A stretch of DNA of 64,000 nucleotides from Methylopila capsulata (GTDB taxonomy: Bacteria > Pseudomonadota > Alphaproteobacteria > Rhizobiales > Methylopilaceae). The translations under genes were made by a program, and so were the position numbers. Shown here piece after piece: positions 1 to 7,972 of the stretch (position 1 is its first letter; each line of letters begins with the position of its first letter). The stretch covers positions 62,001 through 126,000 of the forward strand of contig NZ_JAFBCY010000003.1 in assembly GCF_016907975.1 (NCBI RefSeq), read 5' to 3'. The notes under the pieces are model-generated. The model was not told the DNA's origin. It did not search any database and saw nothing but the letters and a program-made list of their open reading frames with translations.

Positions 1-1
1 C

Positions 2-223
2 GACCCGCAGGGCTACACGCTCTACAGCTACGCCGCCGTGCAGATCTACGCCGACGCGCTGAAGGCCGCGAAGGCTTCCGACACCGAGAAGGTGCTGGCG
101 GAGATGAACAAGGCCGACTTCAAGACCATCGTCGGCGACGTGAAGTTCGACGAGAAGGGCGATCCGACCGTCGCCGGCTACGTGTTCTACGAGTTCAAGG
201 ACGGCTCCTACGTCGAGAAGTGA
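2..223 (+). CDS. Branched-chain amino acid ABC transporter substrate-binding protein, C-terminal fragment
   Basis: Only the last 73 codons lie in the window; the reading frame is open from base 2. The visible tail has the features of the C-terminal lobe of periplasmic Leu/Ile/Val-binding proteins: a YTLYSYAAVQ helix, an ADALKAA helix, then the strand-rich ending with FKTIVGDVKFDEKGD and the terminal GYVFYEFKDGSYVEK. Such proteins capture amino acids in the periplasm for a Liv-type ABC importer. No transporter partner is visible, because the gene begins outside the window. Family is fairly sure; substrate is inferred. A strong terminator follows 24 bases after the stop. Confidence 0.8.
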   Translation, partial: DPQGYTLYSYAAVQIYADALKAAKASDTEKVLAEMNKADFKTIVGDVKFDEKGDPTVAGYVFYEFKDGSYVEK

Positions 224-246
224 CGTCGGCCGCCTGACCCTGTCGA

Positions 247-272
247 GGCCCGCCTTCCGAGGCGGGCCTTTT
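247..272 (+). terminator. Rho-independent terminator
   Basis: A perfect 9-bp stem (247-255 with 260-268, GGCCCGCCT/AGGCGGGCC) with a 4-base loop is followed by TTTT. It ends the transcript of the substrate-binding protein gene. Confidence 0.85.
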
Positions 273-340
273 CCTTTGGCCGAGGCTTCGTCCGCCTGCG
301 GGCCGCAAGCGCCATTGCCAAGCGCGGCGAAGCGGGGAGA

Positions 341-745
341 ATGCGCGCCATGTCGCACGCCCCCTCCCGTTCCGCGCTCCTCCTCGTCATCCTCGCCGGC
401 CTCTACGGCGCCGCCGGCGTCGCGCTCGCGGCGGTCGCGGCGCACCGCCTGGACAGTCCCCTGCTTGGCGCCGCGTCGAACTTCCTGATGCTGAACGCCG
501 CCGCGCTCGTCGCGCTGGCGGCGGCGGCCCACGCCTTCGCGGCCGGCGCCCGGCTCGGCGCGCCAGCCTGGGCGATCGCTCTCGGCACGCTGCTGTTCTG
601 CGGCGACCTCACGCTGCGCGCGTTGAACGGCGCGAGCCCTTGGCCCATGGCCGCGCCGACCGGCGGGACGCTGATGATCCTCGGCTGGCTCGGCGTCGCG
701 ATCGGCGCGGCTCTCGCCGCCGCCGGCCGGTCGCCGCGGGCGTGA
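341..745 (+). CDS. DUF423 family membrane protein
   Basis: A 134-residue hydrophobic protein with about four membrane segments. The ending LLFCGDLTLRAL followed by APTGGTLMILGWL is the typical DUF423 (YgdD-like) signature; the first half has the usual AAVAAHRL and N-terminal glycine/alanine helix. Function of the family is unknown; it sits in the inner membrane. An ATG at 350 is an alternative start only three codons later and is about equally likely (GGGGAG lies at 333-338). The stop overlaps the start of the sugar kinase gene (GTGA), so the two genes are probably co-translated. Confidence 0.85.
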   Translation: MRAMSHAPSRSALLLVILAGLYGAAGVALAAVAAHRLDSPLLGAASNFLMLNAAALVALAAAAHAFAAGARLGAPAWAIALGTLLFCGDLTLRALNGASPWPMAAPTGGTLMILGWLGVAIGAALAAAGRSPRA

Positions 746-1710
746 GCGCGGCGACCGTAGCCGTTCTCGGCATCTTCGCCGCGGACCTGACCTTTCGCGC
801 CCGCCGCCTGCCGCAGCTCGGCGAAACGCTGCTCGCCGAAGGGTTCGTCCTCGGGGCCGGCGGCAAGGGCTCGAACCAGGCGATCGCCGCCGCCAAGGCC
901 GGCGCGGGCGCTGCGCTGATCACCCGGATCGGCGCCGACCCCTTCGCGGCGGTCGCGCGCGCGGAATGGGCGGCGACCGGCGTCGACGCCGGCTTCGTCG
1001 TCACGGACCGCGCCCGCCCGACCGGCGCGGCCTTCATCTTCGTTCAGTCCGACGGCGGCGAGAACGCCATCATCGTCGAGCCCGGCGCCGGAGGCGCGCT
1101 GTCGGCGGAGGACGTGGACGCCGCGCGCGGCGTCATCGCCGGGGCGCGCGTGTTCCTGACCCAGCTCGAACAGCCGATCGAAGCCGCGCGCGCGGGCCTC
1201 CGGATCGCCCGCAGAGCCGGCGTCGCGACACTGCTCAATCCCGCGCCCGCCGCGCCGCTCGACGACGACCTGCTGGCGCTGTGCGACTACCTCACGCCCA
1301 ATGAGAGCGAGGCGCGGGCGCTGACCGGCGTCGCCGTCGTCACCCTCGACGACGCGCGGCGGGCCGGCGACGCCTTGATCGCCCGCGGCGTGGGCTGCGC
1401 CGTCGTGACGCTCGGGGCGCGCGGCGCGCTCGTCCATGGGCCGGGCGTCTCCGAGATCGCGCCGGCGCTCGACGCCGGCCCCGTCGTCGAAACCACCGGC
1501 GCGGGCGACTGCTTCGCCGGCGCATTCGCCGCAGCGCTCGCCGAAGGCCGCCCGCCGCTGGACGCCGCCCGCTTCGGCTGCGCCGCCGCAGGCCTCTCGG
1601 TCACGCGGCCGGGCGCCGGGCGCTCGATGCCGACGCGCGCCGAGATCGACGCGCTGCTCGATCGCAAGCCCCGGCTTGCGCCGAAGCCTGGGCTTGCGCC
1701 CTGCGACTGA
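742..1710 (+). CDS. PfkB-family carbohydrate kinase, ribokinase-like
   Basis: A 322-residue sugar kinase. The first PfkB signature GAGGKGSNQA lies near residue 40 and the second, ETTGAGDCFAGAF with its catalytic Asp, near residue 250; LLNPAPA in the middle is typical of ribokinases. The reaction expected is ATP-dependent phosphorylation of ribose or a related sugar or nucleoside in the cytoplasm. The frame is open further upstream, but homology begins at VAVLGIFAAD, and GTG 742 overlaps the preceding stop by GTGA, so this start was chosen. No sugar transporter or rbsD neighbour is present, so the substrate is not certain. The last 15 residues (repeated PGLAP/PRLAP) look like a non-conserved tail. 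Confidence 0.88.
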   Translation: MSAATVAVLGIFAADLTFRARRLPQLGETLLAEGFVLGAGGKGSNQAIAAAKAGAGAALITRIGADPFAAVARAEWAATGVDAGFVVTDRARPTGAAFIFVQSDGGENAIIVEPGAGGALSAEDVDAARGVIAGARVFLTQLEQPIEAARAGLRIARRAGVATLLNPAPAAPLDDDLLALCDYLTPNESEARALTGVAVVTLDDARRAGDALIARGVGCAVVTLGARGALVHGPGVSEIAPALDAGPVVETTGAGDCFAGAFAAALAEGRPPLDAARFGCAAAGLSVTRPGAGRSMPTRAEIDALLDRKPRLAPKPGLAPCD

Positions 1711-1760
1711 ACGCCGTCTCGTGGCGCAACGTCGATCGACACAGCAGGACCACGCGAGCC

Positions 1761-2564
1761 ATGGCCGAGACCTCTTCCGCGCCGAGCCTTCTCGTCGAGC
1801 GCCGGGGCGCCGTCGCGCTGTTCACGCTCAACCGGCCGTCGCGCATCAACGCCTTCACGCCGGAGCTGCTCGCGGCGCTGGCCGCGGCCTTCGACGCGGC
1901 GGAGGCCGACGCTACGGTGCGCGCCATCGTGATCACCGGCGCCGGCCGCGGCTTCTGCTCGGGCCAGGACATCGGCCTGATCGCGACGCTCCCGCCCGAG
2001 GAGCGCGACGTCGGCCGCATCCTCCGCGAGTTTTACGAGCCGGTGATCGCCAGGATGCGCGCCTCGCCGCTGCCCGTCGTCACCGCCGTGAACGGCGTCG
2101 CGGCCGGCGCCGGCGCGAACTTCGCGCTGCTGGCGGACATCGTCGTCGCGGGGCGCTCGGCCGAGTTCGTGGAGGCCTTCGTGAAGATCGGCCTCGTGCC
2201 GGACGTCGCCGGCTCCTGGACGCTGCCGCGGCTCGTCGGCGCAGCCCGCGCCAAGGCGCTCGCGCTGCTCGCCGAGCCGATCAAGGCGGAGACGGCGGAG
2301 GGCTGGGGGCTGATCTGGAAGGCGGTCGACGACGACCGGCTGCTGGACGAGGCCTTCGCGATCGCCGAACGGCTCGCCGGCCAGTCGGCCAGCGCGACCG
2401 CCCTGACCAAGCGCCTGCTGAACGCCTCCCCCGGCAACGACCTCGAGGCCCAGCTCGCCCTCGAGCGGGAGCTGCAGACGGAAGCCGCCGCCTCCCCCGA
2501 CCACGCCGAGGGCGTCCGCGCCTTCATGGAAAAGAGGCCGCCGGCATGGTCCGAGCGGAGTTGA
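1761..2564 (+). CDS. Enoyl-CoA hydratase/isomerase family protein, PaaG-like
   Basis: A 267-residue crotonase-fold protein. The oxyanion-hole strands GRGFCSGQDI (residues 64-73) and VNGVAAGAGANFAL (110-123) are clear, and FVKIGLVPDVAGSWTLPRLVG matches the active-site loop of the PaaG group (1,2-epoxyphenylacetyl-CoA isomerase), with an Asp in the position used by isomerases. ATG 1761 gives a normal family length. The typical C-terminal EGVRAFMEKRPP is present. It is not in a phenylacetate cluster, so a role in general acyl-CoA isomerisation or hydration is equally possible; the exact substrate cannot be told. Confidence 0.85.
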   Translation: MAETSSAPSLLVERRGAVALFTLNRPSRINAFTPELLAALAAAFDAAEADATVRAIVITGAGRGFCSGQDIGLIATLPPEERDVGRILREFYEPVIARMRASPLPVVTAVNGVAAGAGANFALLADIVVAGRSAEFVEAFVKIGLVPDVAGSWTLPRLVGAARAKALALLAEPIKAETAEGWGLIWKAVDDDRLLDEAFAIAERLAGQSASATALTKRLLNASPGNDLEAQLALERELQTEAAASPDHAEGVRAFMEKRPPAWSERS

Positions 2565-2653
2565 GCGGCCGCACGCCGGCGTCCGCCTTGCGCCGGCCCG
2601 CGCCGCGGGCCTAAACCGAACGCCCTGATTCCCTCTCGTCCGACGGAGCTTCC

Positions 2654-5290
2654 ATGCGCGCCGAGGATCCCCAGCTCGTTCGTCTCGCCGACTATCGCCC
2701 GTCGGACTTCCTGATCGACACGGTCGATCTCGACGTGAACCTCGACCCGCACGCGACGCGGGTGACGGCCCGGCTCAAGGTTCGGCCGAACCCGGAGGGG
2801 CGCGAAAACGCGGCGCTCGCGCTCGACGGCGATGAGCTGAAGCTGGTCTCGGTCGCGATCGACGGCGCCGAGCTTGAGGCCGACGCGATCGAGGTCTCGC
2901 CGGAGCGGCTCAGCATCGCCAACCCGCCGCGCGGACCGTTCGAGCTCACGATCGTCACCAAGATCGATCCCACCGCGAACACGCGGCTGATGGGGCTCTA
3001 CCGCTCCAATGCCTCCTACACCACGCAGTGCGAGGCCGAGGGCTTCCGCCGCATCACCTACTTCCTCGACCGGCCCGACGTGCTGGCGGTCTACACCACC
3101 CGCATCGAAGGCCCGACGGACGAGACTCCGCTGCTGCTGTCGAACGGTAATCTGATGGAGACCGGGCCGGCCGGCCGCGGCCGGAGCTACGCGGTCTGGC
3201 ACGACCCGCACCCGAAGCCGTCCTATCTGTTCGCGCTGGTCGCGGGCGACCTCGCCAAGGTCTCCGACACCTTCGTCACCCTGTCCGGCCGCACGGTCGC
3301 GGTGGAGGTGTTCGTCGAGCACGGCAAGGAAGATCGCGCGCCCTACGCCCTCGACGCCATCAAGCGCTCCATGCGCTGGGACGAGGAGGTGTTCGGCCGG
3401 GAGTACGACCTCGACGTCTTCATGGTCGTCGCCGTGTCGCACTTCAACATGGGCGCGATGGAGAACAAGGGCCTCAACGTCTTCAACGACAAGTACGTGC
3501 TGGCGTCTCCGGAGACCGCGACCGACGGCGACTACGCCAACATCGAGGCGATCATCGCCCACGAATACTTCCACAACTGGACCGGCAACCGCATCACCTG
3601 CCGCGACTGGTTCCAGCTGTGCCTGAAGGAAGGCCTGACCGTGTTCCGCGACCAGGAGTTCACCTCCGACACGCGGTCGCGGCCGGTGAAGCGCATCCAG
3701 GACGTCCGGGCCTTGCGCGCCGCGCAGTTCGCCGAGGACTCGGGGCCCCTCGCCCACCCCGTGCGACCGCAAGCCTACGCCGAGATCAACAACTTCTACA
3801 CGCCGACGGTCTACGAGAAGGGCGCCGAGGTCATCCGCATGCTGAAGGTCCTGATCGGACCGGAGGCGTTCAAGGCCGGCATGGATCTCTACTTCGACCG
3901 CCACGACGGCCAGGCCTGCACCATCGAGCAGTTCATCGCCTGCTTCGCGGAGGTCTCCGGCCGCGATCTCGGCCAGTTCATGCTCTGGTACCATCAGGCC
4001 GGGACGCCCGAGGTGACGATCCGCACCGCCTACGACGCGGCGGCGAAGACCTTCACGGTGACGGCCGCGCAGCGCGTGCCGGCGACCCCTGGCCAGCCGA
4101 CCAAGCAGCCCGCCGTCGTCCCGATGGTCACGGGGCTTGTGGGCCCGGACGGCGCGGACATGCCGCTGGTGATAGCCGGCGCGCCCGCCGGCCCCGTGTT
4201 CGCGCTGACCGAGGCGGAAACGACGCTGGTGTTCGAGCAGGTTCCCGTCCGCCCAGCGGCCTCGCTGTTCCGCAACTTCTCGGCGCCGGTGAAGCTCTCG
4301 ACCGACCTCACGGACGACGACCTGCTGTTCCTCGCGAAGTCCGATTCCGATCCGTTCAACCGGTGGCAGGCCGGCCAGACGGTCGCGCTCCGCAACCTCG
4401 TCGCCCGGGTCGACGCGCAGCGCGCCGGCGCGCCCGCGCCGGAGGAGCCGCGGCTCGCCGAAGCGGTCGCCCGCGCCTTCGATCCGAGCGAGACCGACCA
4501 CGCCTTCGCGGCGCAGGTGGCGGCGCTGCCGAGCGAGGGCGACGTCGCCCGCGAGATCGGAGAGGACGTCGACCCCGACGCGATCCACGCCGCCCGCGCG
4601 GCGCTGAAGCTCGACCTCGCCCGCCGGCTCGCGGGCCCGCTCGCGGCCGCCTTCGAGCGGCTGGTCGACGAAGGCCCCTATTCGCCGGACGCGGCCTCCG
4701 CCAGCCGCCGCGCGCTGAAGATCTCGGCGCTCGACTATCTCGCCGCCGGCGGCGCGCCGGACGGCGTGGCGCGCGCCAAGGCGCTCTACGACGGCGCGAC
4801 CAACATGACCGATCGCATCATGGCGCTGCAGGTCCTGTCGCTCTCAGCGTCGGACGCGCGCGACGCCGCGCTCGCCGACTTCCACGACCGCTACAAGAGC
4901 GATCCGCTGCTGATCGACAAGTGGTTCCTGATCCAGGCCTCCGCGCCGCTGCCGGACACGCTGGACCGGGTCCGCGCGCTGATGACGACGCCCGCCTTCG
5001 ACATCCGGAACCCCAACCGCGTGCGCTCGCTCGTCGGGGCCTTCGGCTCCGGCAACCCGACGCAGTTCAACCGGGCGGACGGGCTGGGATACGCCTTCGT
5101 CGCCGAGGTGGCGCGGGAGCTGAACGGGACGAACCCACAGGTCGCCGCCCGTCTTCTCGGCGCGTTCAAGACCTGGCGGGCGCTGGAGCCGGTCCGTCGC
5201 GGCAAGGCCGAGGCCGCGCTTCGGGCAGTCGCCGCCGCTCCCGGCCTGTCGCCGGACGTCGGCGACATCGTCCGGCGCGCGCTTGGATGA
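2654..5290 (+). CDS. pepN: Aminopeptidase N (M1 family zinc metallopeptidase)
   Basis: An 878-residue cytoplasmic zinc aminopeptidase of normal PepN length. The substrate-binding motif GAMENKG is near residue 266, the zinc ligands HEYFH start at His303, and the third ligand Glu is in LKEGLTVFRDQEF about 19 residues later. The FFSPVK-type C-terminal region (NFSAPVKLSTDL) and helical PepN C-terminal domain follow. It removes N-terminal residues from peptides in the cytoplasm. ATG 2654 is preceded by CGGAGCTTCC-like purine-rich sequence. It stands alone, 89 bases after the hydratase gene. The stop codon lies inside an inverted repeat (5285-5318). Confidence 0.96.
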   Translation: MRAEDPQLVRLADYRPSDFLIDTVDLDVNLDPHATRVTARLKVRPNPEGRENAALALDGDELKLVSVAIDGAELEADAIEVSPERLSIANPPRGPFELTIVTKIDPTANTRLMGLYRSNASYTTQCEAEGFRRITYFLDRPDVLAVYTTRIEGPTDETPLLLSNGNLMETGPAGRGRSYAVWHDPHPKPSYLFALVAGDLAKVSDTFVTLSGRTVAVEVFVEHGKEDRAPYALDAIKRSMRWDEEVFGREYDLDVFMVVAVSHFNMGAMENKGLNVFNDKYVLASPETATDGDYANIEAIIAHEYFHNWTGNRITCRDWFQLCLKEGLTVFRDQEFTSDTRSRPVKRIQDVRALRAAQFAEDSGPLAHPVRPQAYAEINNFYTPTVYEKGAEVIRMLKVLIGPEAFKAGMDLYFDRHDGQACTIEQFIACFAEVSGRDLGQFMLWYHQAGTPEVTIRTAYDAAAKTFTVTAAQRVPATPGQPTKQPAVVPMVTGLVGPDGADMPLVIAGAPAGPVFALTEAETTLVFEQVPVRPAASLFRNFSAPVKLSTDLTDDDLLFLAKSDSDPFNRWQAGQTVALRNLVARVDAQRAGAPAPEEPRLAEAVARAFDPSETDHAFAAQVAALPSEGDVAREIGEDVDPDAIHAARAALKLDLARRLAGPLAAAFERLVDEGPYSPDAASASRRALKISALDYLAAGGAPDGVARAKALYDGATNMTDRIMALQVLSLSASDARDAALADFHDRYKSDPLLIDKWFLIQASAPLPDTLDRVRALMTTPAFDIRNPNRVRSLVGAFGSGNPTQFNRADGLGYAFVAEVARELNGTNPQVAARLLGAFKTWRALEPVRRGKAEAALRAVAAAPGLSPDVGDIVRRALG

Positions 5291-5318
5291 ATCCATCATT
5301 CGGTCAAGTGATTCATCC
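5285..5318 (+). terminator. Possible terminator hairpin overlapping the pepN stop codon
   Basis: A 9-bp inverted repeat GGATGAATC (5285-5293) and GATTCATCC (5310-5318) encloses a 16-base loop; the TGA stop of pepN is inside the left arm. A TTTTT run follows nine bases later, which is too far for a classical terminator, so an operator for the downstream kinase is an alternative. Confidence 0.4.
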
Positions 5319-5352
5319 GACTCACGTTTTTCGTCTGCGCTCTCAAAAGTAA

Positions 5353-5367
5353 TTAACCGGGGGTTAA
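5353..5367. promoter_or_regulatory. Perfect CtrA-type box upstream of PleC-like kinase
   Basis: TTAA-N7-TTAA occurs exactly (TTAACCGGGGGTTAA) and is the core of a larger palindrome, AATTAACC-GGG-GGTTAATT (5351-5369). It lies 110 bases before the kinase start in otherwise GC-rich DNA. TTAA-N7-TTAA is the established binding site of the alphaproteobacterial cell-cycle regulator CtrA; binding here is inferred. Confidence 0.65.
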
Positions 5368-5477
5368 TTCGCACTAGACAGCCACGGCAGGTATTGATTC
5401 TAATAGCCAAGTCGAATCGGGCTGTCGGGATTATCTCCGGTCGACGTCATCACTCGTCGATCGGAAGGACACACGCG

Positions 5478-7787
5478 ATGGCGCGCGCCAACGTGGCAGG
5501 CATGCCTGCGCGCAGCTTCAGCGTAAAAGGCGTGGCGCGGTCCATCGGCCGCCCCGCCTACCGTCGCCTGCTCTCCGCCGAACCTTTCCTTCGCAAGCTT
5601 GTCCCCGCGCTGATCATCGCCTTCCTGCTGATCGTCGGCGTGGGCGCGGTGATGCAGACCATCGACGCCCGCGCCCGCGCCCTGCGCGCCGCCGCGGACG
5701 AAATGTCGATGCTGGCGGCCGTCGCAGCCTTCGAGGCGCCGCCGGTCATGGAGCGCGGCGGCGACGTCGGGCGACGCCTCGGAGCCGTGCTCCCCGGCAA
5801 CGCCGGCGAGCGCGGCCGGCGCTACTACATCTCCGACGAAGGCGGCCGCATCGTCGCCGCCTACGGCGCGCCCGAGGGATCGCTGCCGGCCGACCTCGTC
5901 ACCCTGCTCGGCGCAGCGCAGCCGCTGACCACCTTCGGCGAGCGCGCCGGCGTGATGACGCTGACGCTGCCGGACGGCGCGCCGGCGCTCGCGACGGTCC
6001 GCAATCTCGGCCAGGGCCGGCTCGGCCAGATCGCCATGGTCCAGGACGTCGAGGCGGCGCTGGAGCCCTGGCGTTCGGCTACCGCGAGCTCGGTCGCTCT
6101 CTACGCCTCCACCAGCTTCGTGCTGGCGCTGCTCGGCGTCGCCTTTCACTGGCAGTCCGCCCGCGCCCGGCAGGCCGACCAGATCTACGACCACGTCCGC
6201 CAGCGCATCGACACGGCGCTCTCGCGCGGCCGCTGCGGCCTGTTCGATTGGGACATCGCCCGCGGCCGCATCTTCTGGTCGCGCTCGCTGTTCGAGCTTC
6301 TCGGTTATCCCCCGCGCGACGAGCTGGTGTCGTTCGGCGAGTTCAACGCCCTGATCCATCCCGACGACGGCGACTTCTACGCCCTCGCCGACGAGGTCGC
6401 CCGCGGCGTCACCACCAACATCGATCGCATGTTCCGCGTGCGCGACGCCCGCGGCCAGTGGATCTGGCTCCGCGCCCGTGCCGAACTGGTCCGCAACCGC
6501 GGCGACGACGGCCCGCGGCTGATCGGCATCTGCGTCGACGTCACCGAGCAGCGAGCGCTGCAGGAGCGCACGGCCACCGCCGACATGCGCCTGCGCGACG
6601 CGATCGAGACCATCTCCGAGGCCTTCGTGCTGTGGGACAGCGAAAACCGCCTCGTCATGTGCAACTCGAAGTTCCAGCAGCTCTATGAGCTGCGCGAGGA
6701 GGCGATCCTGCCGGGCGCCCACCGCGAGGCGATCATCGCCGCGGGACGGCAGCCGGTGATCCTCAACCACGTGAAGCCGGACGGTCGCACCGAGGAAGGC
6801 GCGCGCACCTACGACGCGCAGATCGAGGACGGCCGCTGGCTGCACATCAACGAGCGCCGCACCAAAGACGGCGGCTTCGTCTCGGTCGGCACCGACATCA
6901 CCTCGCTGAAGCGCCAGGAAGAGCGGCTGATGGAGAGCGAGCGCGCGCTGATGGCGAACGTCGCCGACATGCGCAAGTCGCGCCAGACGCTCGAGGTCCA
7001 GGCCCAGCAGCTCGCCGACCTCGCCGAGAAATACGCCGAGCAGAAGAGCCAGGCCGAAAGCGCCTCCAAGGCCAAGTCCGACTTCCTCGCCAACATCTCG
7101 CACGAGCTCCGGACGCCGCTGAACGCCATCATCGGCTTCTCCGAGATCATGGAGAGCGGGATGTTCGGGCCGCTGGGCTCCGACAAGTACCATGAGTACT
7201 GCCGCGACATCCGCGAGAGCGGCCAGCACCTGCTGGACGTCATCAACGACGTGCTCGACATGTCGAAGATCGAGGCCGGCCGCTTCCGCCTGACGCACGA
7301 GACGATCGACATCGACAAGGTCGTGCTGGAGGCCATGCGCGTCATCACGCCCCGCGCCGAGGAGAAGTCCATCGCGCTCAGGGCGGAGGCCGCGACCGGC
7401 GTGACGGTCGAGGTCGACCGCCGGGCGCTGAAGCAGATCCTGCTCAACCTGCTCTCGAACGCGGTGAAGTTCACGCCCGCCGGCGGCCGGGTGACGGTGC
7501 GCACCCGCGCGGTGGGCGGGGCGCTCAACCTCTACATCGAAGACACCGGCATCGGCATCCCGAAGGACGCGCTGCCGAAGCTCGGGCGGCCGTTCGAGCA
7601 GGTGGAGAGCCAGTTCTCCAAGAGCCACAAGGGCTCCGGCCTCGGCCTCGCGATCTCGCGCTCGCTCACCGAACTCCACGGCGGCACGATGCGCATCCGC
7701 TCGACCCTGCAGGTCGGCACCGTGGTGCTCGTTCGCCTGCCGGTCCGCGCCGACCGGGCGATCGAGCCCGAAGAGAAGATCGCCTGA
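5478..7787 (+). CDS. PAS-domain sensor histidine kinase, PleC/PdhS-like
   Basis: A 769-residue membrane kinase. A membrane segment (VPALIIAFLLIVGVGAV) near residue 40 and another (VALYASTSFVLALLGVAF) near 210 flank a periplasmic domain; two PAS-type domains follow (about 240-350 and 375-465), a coiled coil, then HisKA with NISHELRTPLNAIIGF (His542) and HATPase_c with NLLSNAVKF, DTGIGI and GSGLGLAI. The stretch ESGMFGPLGSDKY plus NDVLDMSKIEAG is characteristic of PleC/DivJ/PdhS kinases that control DivK and hence CtrA. ATG 5478 was chosen over upstream starts because GGAAGGA lies eight bases before it and homology starts after it. No receiver domain is fused. A perfect CtrA box lies upstream, suggesting feedback control. 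Confidence 0.85.
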   Translation: MARANVAGMPARSFSVKGVARSIGRPAYRRLLSAEPFLRKLVPALIIAFLLIVGVGAVMQTIDARARALRAAADEMSMLAAVAAFEAPPVMERGGDVGRRLGAVLPGNAGERGRRYYISDEGGRIVAAYGAPEGSLPADLVTLLGAAQPLTTFGERAGVMTLTLPDGAPALATVRNLGQGRLGQIAMVQDVEAALEPWRSATASSVALYASTSFVLALLGVAFHWQSARARQADQIYDHVRQRIDTALSRGRCGLFDWDIARGRIFWSRSLFELLGYPPRDELVSFGEFNALIHPDDGDFYALADEVARGVTTNIDRMFRVRDARGQWIWLRARAELVRNRGDDGPRLIGICVDVTEQRALQERTATADMRLRDAIETISEAFVLWDSENRLVMCNSKFQQLYELREEAILPGAHREAIIAAGRQPVILNHVKPDGRTEEGARTYDAQIEDGRWLHINERRTKDGGFVSVGTDITSLKRQEERLMESERALMANVADMRKSRQTLEVQAQQLADLAEKYAEQKSQAESASKAKSDFLANISHELRTPLNAIIGFSEIMESGMFGPLGSDKYHEYCRDIRESGQHLLDVINDVLDMSKIEAGRFRLTHETIDIDKVVLEAMRVITPRAEEKSIALRAEAATGVTVEVDRRALKQILLNLLSNAVKFTPAGGRVTVRTRAVGGALNLYIEDTGIGIPKDALPKLGRPFEQVESQFSKSHKGSGLGLAISRSLTELHGGTMRIRSTLQVGTVVLVRLPVRADRAIEPEEKIA

Positions 7788-7848
7788 AGCCGCATGGAGC
7801 GGCCGTGTTCGCGTGAACGCGACCTGCGTTCCACGCTCCGTCGGCGCA

Positions 7849-7930
7849 CGGGCTTGTCCCGAGGGCCCATAAGCCCGACGCGCCCGGATGATCCCGCACC
7901 GGCGGAGCGATGGGCTCCCGGACAAGCCCG
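7849..7930. repeat. Palindromic intergenic repeat
   Basis: Arms 7849-7870 and 7910-7930 are imperfect inverted copies (CGGGCTTGTCC...GGGCCCAT against ATGGGCTCC...GGACAAGCCCG). It occupies the gap between two convergent genes, the kinase and glnE, where it may also help to end both transcripts. The form resembles dispersed palindromic elements common in Hyphomicrobiales. Confidence 0.6.
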
Positions 7931-7972
7931 GAACGACGGCGAGGTTCCTCGCGTCATTCCGGCCGGAAGGGT

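Noticed and set aside
403-4588. Very long open frames on the minus strand opposite the first five genes
   Set aside because: Arginine/glycine-rich translations without domains, opposite well-recognised plus-strand genes; a common artefact of high GC content.
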